Shown: positions 18,034-26,300 of the stretch, piece after piece
How positions within the stretch are numbered: position 1 is the stretch's first letter
How the letters are laid out: each line of letters begins with the position of its first letter
Source of the DNA: Bradyrhizobium uaiense
GTDB taxonomy: Bacteria; Pseudomonadota; Alphaproteobacteria; Rhizobiales; Xanthobacteraceae
Length of the DNA stretch: 50,891 nt
Reading direction: 5' to 3'
NCBI RefSeq assembly: GCF_010811875.1
Contig: NZ_VKHP01000032.1
Coordinates: 1 to 50,891 of the forward strand
Translations under genes and position numbers: made by a program
The notes under the pieces: model-generated
What the model saw: only the letters and a program-made list of their open reading frames with translations
Told to the model about the DNA's origin: nothing
Database searches by the model: none

Positions 18034-19689
18034 TTAGGATTCGAGAAGATCCTGCACCCGGCGCAGAAATACGCCATGATAGGCTTCAACAGGCGACCTA
18101 TAGATCTTGTCTTCGACGACGCGAGGGGCGACACCTCGGTGACCTGAAAGTGCGACTATTCGGTAGCCATTCGTCGACTGAAGTGCCGAGATCGCGTATT
18201 TGTCCGGTTGCGGTTGATTCCTAAAGTAGATCAGAAGCCGCTCCAACGACTCGCTGTGCTGGCCTTGCGGCGCGCGCCGGTGCTCATTGATCACCTCGGG
18301 GGTCACCAGCTTTTTCAGGAACTCGCGCTGCATTTTGTCGTAGCGACGGCGGTAGACGTCATCGGGATTGCGCGCTTCGGTCGCTTCCTCGGGCAGCATT
18401 TCCCCGCCCTTCTCGGCGCGAGTGGAGCGACGTTCGCTCTTTTTCTTGTCTCTCCAGGTCCGGAACTGCTGTTTGATGCCAAACAGGCCGTTGCGAAGAT
18501 AAAGCACAACGAACAGCATGATCAGCCCGATGATGATCAGGCGTATTGGCCCAAGCGTGATCAGGACCTTGTCGAAGAAAACCACAATCAACGTTCCGAC
18601 GACCGCGCCTTCGGCCCGCCCTATTCCTCCGATCACAAGCATCGCAAGACCGAGCAAGACCGTGTCGAAACTGAAGATGGAAAACGCCACGCCGCCGTAA
18701 TTTGCGGAATAGAAGCCGCCGATGAATCCGAGCCCGACCGAGGAGATCAGAAACACGCGCACCCGCGCCTGGCGAAAATCGACGCCGGTTGCTTCGGCAA
18801 ACGCCTCCCGTTTTTCCGGGGCAATTCGCAATATGCGACCGAGCTGCCGTCCATTGATGAAGCGATAGAGCAGAAGCGCAAGCAACATCAGCGTGAAACA
18901 AGCATAATAAGCGAGCTGCAGCTGTCCCGTGGAAGACCAGTCCTGCGGTAGATATGTGGCGGCACCATAGAGCCCACCGGTGGCGGAGCCGAACTCCTTG
19001 GACGTCACGAAATATACGCGGCATAATTCATTGAGGCCGAGCGTCAACAGGGCGTAGTAGAAGCCATCGAGCCTCGTTGCCGGCAGCGCGATGATGCCGC
19101 CGAAGATCAACCCGATGATTGCTCCGAGCGGCGGCAACAACCACCAAGGCAGACCAAACATGGTCGACGCGTATGCCGTCATGAAAGCAGCGGTGCCTAC
19201 GATCGCGTAGGTGGCCAACGAGAAGATGCTCGCGGTGCCGATGACCAGCATCCAACACAAATTGATGGCGGCATAAATCCCGAAGGTCACGCCAGCTGTG
19301 AGCAGTGTGTTTTCCAGCCGCTCCGGAGTGATCAGGGGAACCAGCGCCAGTACCATCAGCCCCACCACCCACCAGATCGGGCGCTTGTCGACAATGGTCT
19401 TTTCGCGCCGCAGGCTCTTGTCGTTGTACTCTCCCCGGATGCGAAGCACGCGGCGGCGTGTCGGCCAATAGCGGCTGCGGCGCCAGGTGCTTTGGCCGTG
19501 ACCTGCCCATTTATGGTAGTACCGCAGCCGGCCGACCTTAAACAGCTCCGTCCTTGATGAGCGCGTCCTCTCCCAGATTTCCTGATGACTGACATAGGAC
19601 GCAGTCGGAAGCTGTTCGACCTCCTGCGCGCTATCCCACGCGAACAATGGATTTCGCCATGTTCTTTGAGCTTGGCTGAGCTCAGTCAT
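18034..19689 (-). CDS. LivM-type ABC permease fused to a DMFase small-subunit domain
   Basis: 551 aa in one uninterrupted frame. Residues 1-105 are an unusual basic, Trp/Arg-rich N-terminal extension. Residues about 106-400 are a LivM-family permease (TM segments such as PIWWVVGLMVLALVPLI; conserved GLYGAATYLP-like and GGIGRAEGAVVGT motifs). A basic linker (RDKKKSERRSTR) leads to residues 440-551, homologous to the free small subunit at 15266 (QHSESLERLLIYF, YRIVALSGHRGV, RRVQDLLES). The linker's charge predicts a cytoplasmic C-terminus. It starts 3 nt after livH and is followed by the DMFase large subunit. An internal ATG (Met431, 18399) after GGGCGGGGAA could also yield a free small subunit. 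I know of no described precedent. Confidence 0.85.
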   Translation of the reverse strand: MTELSQAQRTWRNPLFAWDSAQEVEQLPTASYVSHQEIWERTRSSRTELFKVGRLRYYHKWAGHGQSTWRRSRYWPTRRRVLRIRGEYNDKSLRREKTIVDKRPIWWVVGLMVLALVPLITPERLENTLLTAGVTFGIYAAINLCWMLVIGTASIFSLATYAIVGTAAFMTAYASTMFGLPWWLLPPLGAIIGLIFGGIIALPATRLDGFYYALLTLGLNELCRVYFVTSKEFGSATGGLYGAATYLPQDWSSTGQLQLAYYACFTLMLLALLLYRFINGRQLGRILRIAPEKREAFAEATGVDFRQARVRVFLISSVGLGFIGGFYSANYGGVAFSIFSFDTVLLGLAMLVIGGIGRAEGAVVGTLIVVFFDKVLITLGPIRLIIIGLIMLFVVLYLRNGLFGIKQQFRTWRDKKKSERRSTRAEKGGEMLPEEATEARNPDDVYRRRYDKMQREFLKKLVTPEVINEHRRAPQGQHSESLERLLIYFRNQPQPDKYAISALQSTNGYRIVALSGHRGVAPRVVEDKIYRSPVEAYHGVFLRRVQDLLES

Positions 19690-19692
19690 GTT

Positions 19693-20574
19693 TTAAGCCT
19701 CCCTCGCCCGGTCGAGAATTCCCGCGATCCCTCTCGGGCGCACCAGCAGGATCAGGATGATCATTAAGAACTGCGTGATCAGAACGTAGCGGCCGCCGAT
19801 CGCGACAGTTGTGAGCGCTTCATTCAATCCGAGCACGATCGCTGCAATGATTGCGCCTTGTACGCTTCCAAGTCCGCCGCACAGTGCGATGCTCACGGCC
19901 TTGATCATCGGCGTAAGGCCGCCGAAGGGTGAAATGTAATAGGTCTGCGATAAAAGGACTGCGGCTAGCCCAGCCAAGGCGCCCGTGATCGCCATGACGT
20001 AGAACGACGTTCGTCGAACGCCGATACCCACGATGGAAGCGGCGTGAGGGTTCATCATCATGGCCCGGATCTCGAGTCCACCCCGGCTCGAGCGCATCCA
20101 TCTCAGCACCAGCAGAAGCATCACAACAGAGGTGATGACATTGCCGGCTTTATCGGCCGTCAGCGTCATTCCAGGAAGCGAGAGCTTCCAGGTCCCAAAT
20201 ATCTCCGGCAAGCTCTTGGATCGCGGTCCAAACCACCACAGCAGCGACTGCGTCCCGATCAAATTGATTGCAAGCGTCGCAATCAAGCCGCGGATGGTAA
20301 AGTTTGGCTTGTCATGGATGGGAATGAAGGCGAGCGCGCAGACGAACAATCCGCCCAAAGCCCCGGCTAAAACCCCGCTGGCGAGAACTGCCGGGCCCCA
20401 GGCCGAGACGTGCTGGGCAAACAGCCAAGCCCCATAGCCCGCAAACGCGAAGATGAACCCATAGGCAAGATTGAGCAGCCCCAAGCTTGACCATGTGATG
20501 GATACTCCGATGGCAAGCGTTCCGTAGATGCACGCCAACAGGATCGTATTGCTGACAACGAACCAGACATCCAT
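19693..20574 (-). CDS. livH: LivH-type ABC permease
   Basis: 293-aa branched-chain amino acid/urea/amide-type inner-membrane permease with about eight hydrophobic segments. Family motifs include SLGLLNLAYGFIFAFAGYGA near the N-terminus, the EAA-like loop RAMMMNPHAASIVGIGVRRT and the tail GLGSVQGAIIAAIVLGLNEA. It is 3 nt from livF upstream and 3 nt from the LivM fusion downstream, so the genes are translationally coupled. With LivM it should form the membrane channel. Substrate is inferred from the linked DMFase genes as a small amide rather than an amino acid. Confidence 0.88.
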   Translation of the reverse strand: MDVWFVVSNTILLACIYGTLAIGVSITWSSLGLLNLAYGFIFAFAGYGAWLFAQHVSAWGPAVLASGVLAGALGGLFVCALAFIPIHDKPNFTIRGLIATLAINLIGTQSLLWWFGPRSKSLPEIFGTWKLSLPGMTLTADKAGNVITSVVMLLLVLRWMRSSRGGLEIRAMMMNPHAASIVGIGVRRTSFYVMAITGALAGLAAVLLSQTYYISPFGGLTPMIKAVSIALCGGLGSVQGAIIAAIVLGLNEALTTVAIGGRYVLITQFLMIILILLVRPRGIAGILDRAREA

Positions 20575-20577
20575 GGC

Positions 20578-21354
20578 TCACACCCCTCCTTGGTCGTGCA
20601 GCATCAGCGCGGCAGATGCCTCACCCTTCAATTTGCCGACATGCATCCCGATAATCCGATCGACGCGTCCCTCAAGCAGGGACACATTCTGCTCTGCGAT
20701 CACCATCGCCGAACCGCCGAGGTCGAGAGCCATGAGCGCATCGATGACGTTCTTGCCGATTTTTGGCGCGAGCCCGAGTGACGGCTCGTCAACCAGAAAG
20801 AGCGACGCCTCCCCCATCAAGCCGCGGCCGATCGACACCATTCGTCGTTCACCACCCGACAGTCGACCAACGGGAACCGCCATCAACTTCTTCAGAGGAG
20901 GGAAGATCTGTAGGATGCGCTCCTTGCGCTCCTTACGCTCGCGCCAGGAGCGTGGCGTGAAGGCGCCGGAATCGAGATGCTCTTCGACAGTAAGACCGTG
21001 AAAGATCTCGTCGCCTTGCGGGATCAGCGCCAAGCCCGCGCGCACAATCTGATGGGTGTATCGGCCGGGCCCCTGGCTGCGCGTGCGACCCACCTCGATT
21101 CCATTGAGCTTGATCGACCCCCTTTGCCATCCCGTCAGTCCGGCAATGGCGTAGAACAGGGTCGATTTTCCGTGGCCGTTGAGACCCACAATGCCGATGC
21201 GTTCTCCGGAACCGACGATCAGGTCGAGGTCGTGAATGACCCTCATGGGACCATATCCGGCCGATAGACCGCAGACATTGAGCACCTCGCGTCGGTGCAC
21301 GTGATTATGTAGCGTATGTGTCTCTCGGCTCAAATCCTGCTGCATGACGTTCAT
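20578..21354 (-). CDS. livF: LivF-type ABC transporter ATPase
   Basis: 258 aa. Walker A is GLNGHGKST (about residues 57-65), the Q-loop IPQGDEIFHGLTVEEHL, a canonical signature LSGGERRMVSIGRG, Walker B LFLVDEPSLGL and the switch-region AEQNVSLLEGRVDRIIGM. A non-conserved 25-residue leader precedes the first strand. It lies 1 nt after livG. It should pair with LivG on the cytoplasmic face of LivH/LivM. Its normal signature contrasts with the altered one in LivG, so the two ATP sites of this transporter are unlikely to be equivalent. Confidence 0.88.
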   Translation of the reverse strand: MNVMQQDLSRETHTLHNHVHRREVLNVCGLSAGYGPMRVIHDLDLIVGSGERIGIVGLNGHGKSTLFYAIAGLTGWQRGSIKLNGIEVGRTRSQGPGRYTHQIVRAGLALIPQGDEIFHGLTVEEHLDSGAFTPRSWRERKERKERILQIFPPLKKLMAVPVGRLSGGERRMVSIGRGLMGEASLFLVDEPSLGLAPKIGKNVIDALMALDLGGSAMVIAEQNVSLLEGRVDRIIGMHVGKLKGEASAALMLHDQGGV

Positions 21355-21355
21355 G

Positions 21356-22129
21356 TCAGGCTGCCTCGTCTACGTTTTCGAAGTAAGCTGCGTGAACCTT
21401 GGGATCGTTAAGCACTTTGGCCATCGAGCCTTCGGAGATCACCTCTCCGGCGTCCATCACCATGACGCGATCCGCAATCGTCCCCAAAAGCTCAATTCGG
21501 TGCTCGACGATGATGATCGCGATGTTCATCTCCTTTGACAGCAGGCGGAGAAGGAAATCGATTTCCTCCACCTCAGAATTGATCAAACCGGCTGCGGGCT
21601 CGTCCATTAGCAAGAGCGACGGCCGGCGCATCAGAAGGCAAGCGAGCAGAAGCTTTCTACGGTTGAGTGTTTCGAGCTGAGCTGTCGGGATATCCTCGTC
21701 CACCTTCAAATTGACGAGCTCAGCGCCATATTCCGCATCGAATTTTGTCAGATAGGGCTGAAATGCCTGTCGCGCGGCTTTGAATGTTTCGCCGACCGTC
21801 AACTCTTCCGGAATGACCGGCGTCTGGTAGGTCCGACCGATGCCAAGCCTGGCTCTTCTGTGCAACGGCAGCGAGGTGACATCCTGCCCCTTGAATGTCA
21901 CTTGACCTGATTTAGGCGTCAGTCGCCCCGATAGCACCTCAAACAGGCTCGTCTTGCCGGCGCCATTGGGACCAATGACGCCGAGCACTTCCCCGACCCC
22001 GACGTGTACGTTGATATCCCGAAGTATTTCCCGCCCGCCGAGGTCGAGGTGGATGCATCGGCAAGAGAACAGCGGCTGAGACGGCTTGGTGGCCCAAGAT
22101 CGGCTCTCATTCGTGGTCTTCAACATCAT
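21356..22129 (-). CDS. livG: LivG-type ABC transporter ATPase with atypical signature motif
   Basis: 257 aa from the ATG at 22129, which overlaps the livK stop (ATGA). Walker A is GPNGAGKTS (about residues 53-61) and Walker B LLLMDEPAAGLI (from 172). The LivG-type RTYQTP Q-loop and VEHRIELL switch are also present. Where the ABC signature LSxGQ is expected, the sequence is LETLNRRKL (from residue 152), so the Ser and both Gly positions are replaced. LivG of the second transporter in this window keeps LPYGIQKR. The Walker motifs are intact, so ATP should bind, but one composite site may be weak. Dimer partner is LivF. Confidence 0.87.
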   Translation of the reverse strand: MMLKTTNESRSWATKPSQPLFSCRCIHLDLGGREILRDINVHVGVGEVLGVIGPNGAGKTSLFEVLSGRLTPKSGQVTFKGQDVTSLPLHRRARLGIGRTYQTPVIPEELTVGETFKAARQAFQPYLTKFDAEYGAELVNLKVDEDIPTAQLETLNRRKLLLACLLMRRPSLLLMDEPAAGLINSEVEEIDFLLRLLSKEMNIAIIIVEHRIELLGTIADRVMVMDAGEVISEGSMAKVLNDPKVHAAYFENVDEAA

Positions 22130-23412
22130 GACCACCAGGGAGCTTTTTGAAGCTTGGATTCGGCGACTTCGCTTGGGAAGATCAGCTTGTGCTCGACGTC
22201 CTGAACCTGGAAGTAGAGCTGAGACACTCCCTTATCGATGTCCGACACTTGCAGCGTATCACCGCCATTGTTTGGAAAGTGAAAACTCTCCTGATAGGCA
22301 TTGTTCATGTTCATGTAGCCGCTGACGCCGCGCTGAGGATTGACCCGGATCCAGTCACAGACCTCCTTAAATTTGCGGGGATCGCCAACCGCTTCCCAAG
22401 CTCTCTTCAGATAGTAAGTTTGGTCGTACGAGATGCTCGGATAGGCAAATCCCATAATTCCCGGAAAGCGCTGCTTGTATTTGCGCGCGAACTCCCGCCC
22501 CCTCTCGTCTGCGTAAAGACCCATCGTTGTCGACCAAACGAAGCCGTTTGCAGAGGTGCCAGCCAGCTGCAAGAACTCGGGCTGAGAAGGGCCGTACTGG
22601 AGATAGACCAGAGAATCCGGCACCGGATCGGCTACGAACTGCTTGCAGAACGCCGCATATTCGGCAGCGACCCAATGATCGATCATAATCGCCGCAGCTC
22701 CGACCTCCTTCATCTCGCGGATTACGGGGGCCCAGTCCTGGACCGGAAATTGAATGTCGGTGATCCGCTCCACTTCAAAGTCGCCGCGTTTCTTGAACGC
22801 CTCTTGCGCAGCCTTGGAGATGGTTTGGCAGTAAGCGACCTGCTCCTGTACGATGTGAACCTTGCGGTTCTTGGGCTTCCAGACCCCGCGCTTTTCTTCG
22901 TGCTCGAGCCAGATCGGGTACGTCCAGCCGTAGTCGACTTCAGAGGGAGGCGTCTGGAAGACGTGGCTATACTTTGCGGGATTGTTCTTGACCGCCTCGC
23001 TCCCAGCTCGCTGTGCGCTGCCGTGAATCCAGGGGCATTTGTATTTGACGGAAGCATCCATCGCCGGGACCGGCACCAACGTAAATGCAAAGGAAACGGC
23101 ATCCACCTTCGCATCGATACATGCTGCAATCGCTTGCTTGCTGCTTTCGGGCGAGAGCACGTCAATATCGACTGTGAAGATCTTGAGCTCGCGGCCGAGC
23201 ACGCCTCCGGCAGCATTTATTTCCTCGACCGCTAGTGTTGTTCCCTGGACGAAGTCCAGATGATCGGCCACGCCCGCGGCCGACGTCTGCGCTGCGGGAA
23301 TTCCAATTACGATCGGCTGTCCGCTGAGAGCACCCGAGCGCGCAATCCATGGCATGGCCAAAGATGCGCCGAGGCCCGCCGTCACCGTCCGTCTGGTCAG
23401 CCTTGAAGTCAT
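22126..23412 (-). CDS. livK: ABC transporter substrate-binding protein (LivK/amide-binding type)
   Basis: 428 aa from the ATG at 23412, with AGGAGG about 8 nt upstream; the longer open frame to 23505 lacks such a signal. The N-terminus carries a twin-arginine signal (SRLTRRTVTAGLGASLAMPW), so it should be exported folded by Tat. The mature part is a type-1 periplasmic binding protein: PIVIGIPAAQTSAAGVADHL, GGVLGRELKIFTVD and SPESSKQAIAACIDA. It resembles urea/short-chain-amide binding proteins more than amino-acid ones, though by eye this is tentative. It heads the operon with livGFHM and the DMFase genes. The promoter region holds the shared motif at 23494-23537. Confidence 0.85.
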   Translation of the reverse strand: MTSRLTRRTVTAGLGASLAMPWIARSGALSGQPIVIGIPAAQTSAAGVADHLDFVQGTTLAVEEINAAGGVLGRELKIFTVDIDVLSPESSKQAIAACIDAKVDAVSFAFTLVPVPAMDASVKYKCPWIHGSAQRAGSEAVKNNPAKYSHVFQTPPSEVDYGWTYPIWLEHEEKRGVWKPKNRKVHIVQEQVAYCQTISKAAQEAFKKRGDFEVERITDIQFPVQDWAPVIREMKEVGAAAIMIDHWVAAEYAAFCKQFVADPVPDSLVYLQYGPSQPEFLQLAGTSANGFVWSTTMGLYADERGREFARKYKQRFPGIMGFAYPSISYDQTYYLKRAWEAVGDPRKFKEVCDWIRVNPQRGVSGYMNMNNAYQESFHFPNNGGDTLQVSDIDKGVSQLYFQVQDVEHKLIFPSEVAESKLQKAPWWS

Positions 23413-23493
23413 GTCAGTCCTGCCTCCTGCGCTTATCGAAATCGGCTTGATGGAGCCGGCTGCGCCTGCCGCTGCATAAAACGGTATCGCTGC

Positions 23494-23537
23494 TTTGCAT
23501 TTCATGCAAGTCTTTTTTACTTAATGCAAATGCTACG
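23494..23537. promoter_or_regulatory. Shared regulatory motif upstream of livK
   Basis: Contains TTTGCATTT, TGCAAGT, a TTTTTTA tract and ATGCAA. The same order and spacing over 36 nt recurs at 31708 between gmaS and the FAD oxidoreductase gene. Both are followed by CTACG. TTGCAT and ATGCAA are inverted half-sites. It ends about 80 nt upstream of the livK ATG. Probably a common operator; the XRE-cupin proteins are the likeliest binders. Confidence 0.65.
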
Positions 23538-23652
23538 GCATGTATACGGCTCTTGCGCAGGCGGCCCTGGTTCGCCTGCCAGACGCTGCCAATCGGCGAT
23601 GGCATGATTAGATAGCCGATGCAGGATCGTCCATTCGCGTTGCCGCAGGCGA

Positions 23653-23877
23653 TCACGCCGGCCCTGTTCGAAAGTCCGACCTCGTTAGCGATTTGCCGGC
23701 AAATAGATCACCGACCCAATTGCCGTCAGCTTCCCGGCGGGCTCTGAAACGATCGAGGCACTTCTTCGAGCAAAGGGAGGTTCGCCATGAGTAATGCCGA
23801 ACAAGTCCAAACCTGCCGTTACAGACTGCGCATCGCTTAGCTCCGCCATTTCTGAGACCTTCCGAGCAGTGGGACAT
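23653..23877 (-). CDS. Small zinc-ribbon-like hypothetical protein
   Basis: 74 aa with a strong GAGGAGAC ribosome site 5-6 nt before the ATG. It carries CAVCNGRFGLVRH and CSKKCLDRFR, two Cys pairs (CxxC and CxxxC) spaced as in small zinc-binding proteins. Similar short Cys-rich proteins with FGLVRH are, from memory, common in Bradyrhizobium and related genomes and have no known function. It sits upstream of livK on the same strand, but the operator and intergenic gap make it a separate gene. Confidence 0.65.
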   Translation of the reverse strand: MSHCSEGLRNGGAKRCAVCNGRFGLVRHYSWRTSLCSKKCLDRFRARREADGNWVGDLFAGKSLTRSDFRTGPA

Positions 23878-24415
23878 GATTGTCTCCTCTTGGCTTTATC
23901 TGGCTATTTCCCGACCATCCTCTCGCTATCGCAACAGATGAACGTGGGTTACGTCCCACGGACATCGTTCCGGCCAATGCCGTTCCTGAAGATTGCGAAA
24001 TCGAGCGTTGGTATTGCCAAGCTTCGGACCCGCAACGTCCTGCTTCAATACGTCAGTTGACCGATTTTGCGCGGGACGGCGACGCTGGCGCCTAGCTCAT
24101 TGGAGGGGAAGATGCGCCCCGCCTTTCGGCGTGGCCCCCTCGACAAAGGGACCGATTTCATGCAGTCCATCGAACTACCTGACGTTGCCGTTCGCATACG
24201 GCCGGATTTGCGAAATCGGCGGCCCTTTCCAGTCGTCGGATAGGCCAAATAGCCGGTGCCAACCGCTCTCGTCTGTCGTAAGCTTGCTCAATAAACGAGC
24301 CAATTGAAGCCGCCGAGCGCAATAAGGCGGCACGACAGCTGCTCAAAAGAAACTTAGCATCGGACCGAACGCTGCCGGCTAGCTCCTTCCGGAAATAACG
24401 TCTCAGGGGGAAGCA
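23878..24415. other. Intergenic region between divergent genes
   Basis: About 540 nt between the small Cys-rich gene (minus) and the LuxR gene (plus). Short open frames show no features. I see no motif I would name. Confidence 0.4.
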
Positions 24416-25450
24416 GTGAGAGCACACTTGGAAAGTTCGGTGATTGTCCCGTGGGATGCGGCATCCGTCGATCCACGCGCGCAACTGATCGACAGAACCT
24501 TGGAGGTCACGCGGCTTATCCGCGACCTGGTGCGGTGCTCTGCTTTCACATTGACTGCGTGGGACCCTCTGTCTCAGACGCACCTTCATCAGACGCTAGC
24601 AAGTGACGGTTACGCCGAGAAAGTGCTCGAGCACATCAACGATGATTTCGTAACGGGTAATCCAGCCTTCGCTATTGCGCACCGCGACGATCCGCGCTCT
24701 CTCAGGTGGCGGGACTGTGAGCAGGACTGGGATCTTTGGTTTCCCGACACCCTAACGGCTCGCGACTATCTCATTCCGTCAGGCTTTCACGAAGGCTCGA
24801 CCATGTGCCTGCGGCTAGCTGACGGACGCTACGTCGGAGCCTTCCACATGAATTGGACCGCTTCGACTGCAGCAACGGATGAGCGCAGGGAGATCACTCA
24901 GCGCTTTCGTCCCATTCTGGCTGAGCTGTGCGACCAGCTGAGAACGCCGCGTTTGCTCGCCGAAGGCGTAGCTCCCGACTGTTTCGCGCTGGTCATCTCT
25001 TCGAGCGGCGCGGCTTTTAACTTGCTGGCACGCGCTCCAGGCCCACATCTCGGCGAAGGAGGCGCATTGCGCCAACGGCTTCTGGAAATGCTCAGGCCCT
25101 GGACGCCGCGGCGCTTTCTGTGGAGCGATGATGCGGGTCATTGCCACCGCGTTTCGGTCATACCCTGTCAGCGCAACATGGTCCTGGTCACGGAAGAGAA
25201 GATTTCCTGGCCATACGATCTCTCGTTAAGAGAGATCCAGGTCTTGCATCTGGTTGCAACCGGCGCGTCAAATCCGCAGATCGCGGAGCTGCTGTTCGTC
25301 GCGCCGCGCACCGTCTCGACTCACATTGAACACATCCTTGCAAAGACGGGATGTGTCTCGCGGGCCCAGCTAGCGGCGAAAGCCGTGTCTGAGGGCCTAT
25401 TGCTTGCTCATACACCTGCTAAGTGCGCCCGTGGTCGTGATGTTTGGTAG
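24416..25450 (+). CDS. LuxR-family transcriptional regulator
   Basis: 344 aa from a GTG at 24416 preceded by AGGGGGAA. The C-terminal helix-turn-helix is classic: LSLREIQVLHLVATGASNPQ, then IAELLFVAPRTVSTHIEHIL, then AKTGCVSRAQLAAKA. The N-terminal ~270 residues resemble neither an acyl-homoserine-lactone domain nor a receiver domain clearly; a GAF-like fold is possible (ADGRYVGAFHMNW). It is alone on the plus strand between the livK and mgs operons, so a role in regulating them is plausible but unproven. Confidence 0.82.
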   Translation: MRAHLESSVIVPWDAASVDPRAQLIDRTLEVTRLIRDLVRCSAFTLTAWDPLSQTHLHQTLASDGYAEKVLEHINDDFVTGNPAFAIAHRDDPRSLRWRDCEQDWDLWFPDTLTARDYLIPSGFHEGSTMCLRLADGRYVGAFHMNWTASTAATDERREITQRFRPILAELCDQLRTPRLLAEGVAPDCFALVISSSGAAFNLLARAPGPHLGEGGALRQRLLEMLRPWTPRRFLWSDDAGHCHRVSVIPCQRNMVLVTEEKISWPYDLSLREIQVLHLVATGASNPQIAELLFVAPRTVSTHIEHILAKTGCVSRAQLAAKAVSEGLLLAHTPAKCARGRDVW

Positions 25451-25537
25451 GCAGGAAGCTTAAACTTAGGCGCTGGATCGAACCTCTACCGCTTAACGCA
25501 GCAATGTTCGGGTACGATTTATCATCAAGGGTGAAGT

Positions 25538-26080
25538 TTAAGGACGAAGGAAAACAGCTTTCAACAGGATCGTGAGCGCATGCGGCGAAACCATCTTGAG
25601 CTTCAACACATGCGTCACACTATTTATGAAGTCATTTCGACCAACGCCCGGCAGCTTGGAGTCGAGCGAGAAGGACGTCTCCTCGGGCAAATCCCGTCCG
25701 AAAATCTTACACTCGTAAAACTGCGCTGCTCGATATCCTAGATCGAAGGCAAGATATTCGCGACCGTATTTCAATAGAAACTCACGAGCCTCATCGGTCG
25801 GACCGTCAAATGCGAAGTCATTCACGGGGGAATATCGCCGCAACCAGTAAATCAGATGCGCCGCGCACTTGATGTGATCCGGTGTTTTGACGTTCTTCTC
25901 CACAAGCTGAATCCGCTCAAGATCTTGCTTCCACTGAAAATAGGCATCCAAAGCTTTTGCTTTATTCCAATGAGGTAGTGCGCCCATCTCTTCGGACCGA
26001 GTGTAAAAGTCCAAATGTACTTCCTCAAGAAACGTCGCTTTGTCCTGAATGCGATCGAAGAAATCCCCCGTGATAGCCAT
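25538..26080 (-). CDS. Uncharacterised 180-aa protein downstream of a short peptide gene
   Basis: About 180 aa from the ATG at 26080 (MAITGDFFDRIQDKATFLEE), with an AATAGGGA ribosome site. It is soluble, rich in aromatic residues and predicted mostly helical (WNKAKALDAYFQWKQDLERI; HIKCAAHLIYWLRRY). I recognise no family and see no catalytic motif or signal peptide. It lies just after a terminator that follows a 47-aa ORF on the same strand, so it would be expressed by read-through or from its own promoter. The pairing suggests a functional link with the peptide. Confidence 0.65.
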   Translation of the reverse strand: MAITGDFFDRIQDKATFLEEVHLDFYTRSEEMGALPHWNKAKALDAYFQWKQDLERIQLVEKNVKTPDHIKCAAHLIYWLRRYSPVNDFAFDGPTDEAREFLLKYGREYLAFDLGYRAAQFYECKIFGRDLPEETSFSLDSKLPGVGRNDFINSVTHVLKLKMVSPHALTILLKAVFLRP

Positions 26081-26108
26081 GTTGTCCCTATTGGATTCTC
26101 TCAAGAAA

Positions 26109-26133
26109 AAAGGCGCAGCCCTGCTGCGCCTTT
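26109..26133 (-). terminator. Rho-independent terminator between peptide gene and 180-aa gene
   Basis: Perfect 10-bp stem AAAGGCGCAG / CTGCGCCTTT with a 5-nt loop. Read on the minus strand it is followed by a T run (TTTTTT overall). It lies about 24 nt after the stop of the 47-aa ORF and about 29 nt before the next ATG, so it may act as an attenuator within a two-gene unit. Confidence 0.8.
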
Positions 26134-26156
26134 GTCAGACAAATTGCAACTAAAAG

Positions 26157-26300
26157 TTAGTTACCGGGACGCCAAGAACCCTTCTTCTTGGAGGTACCAG
26201 CAACGACCTGACGGTCATTTGCCGGATACGAGTATGGCGAGCTGTCGAACTGGTCGAGATACTCGGCCGTTTTCCCTTGATTTCCTTTTGTCTCTGACAT
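26157..26300 (-). CDS. Short peptide gene (47 aa), possible precursor or small protein
   Basis: The ATG at 26300 is preceded by AGGGGACC at good spacing and opens a 47-residue frame starting MSETKGNQGKTAEYLDQFDS and ending TSKKKGSWRPGN. It is hydrophilic, with a Tyr/Ser/Pro segment (SSPYSYP) and no signal peptide or Cys. A strong terminator follows, then the 180-aa gene. Short peptide, terminator and helper gene is a layout seen for modified peptides and for abundant small proteins. No known precursor family is recognised. The open frame continues upstream to 26633, but that part looks non-coding. Confidence 0.55.
   Translation of the reverse strand: MSETKGNQGKTAEYLDQFDSSPYSYPANDRQVVAGTSKKKGSWRPGN

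Noticed and set aside
22147..23235. 362-codon plus-strand open frame
   Set aside because: Antisense to the Tat-exported substrate-binding protein gene.
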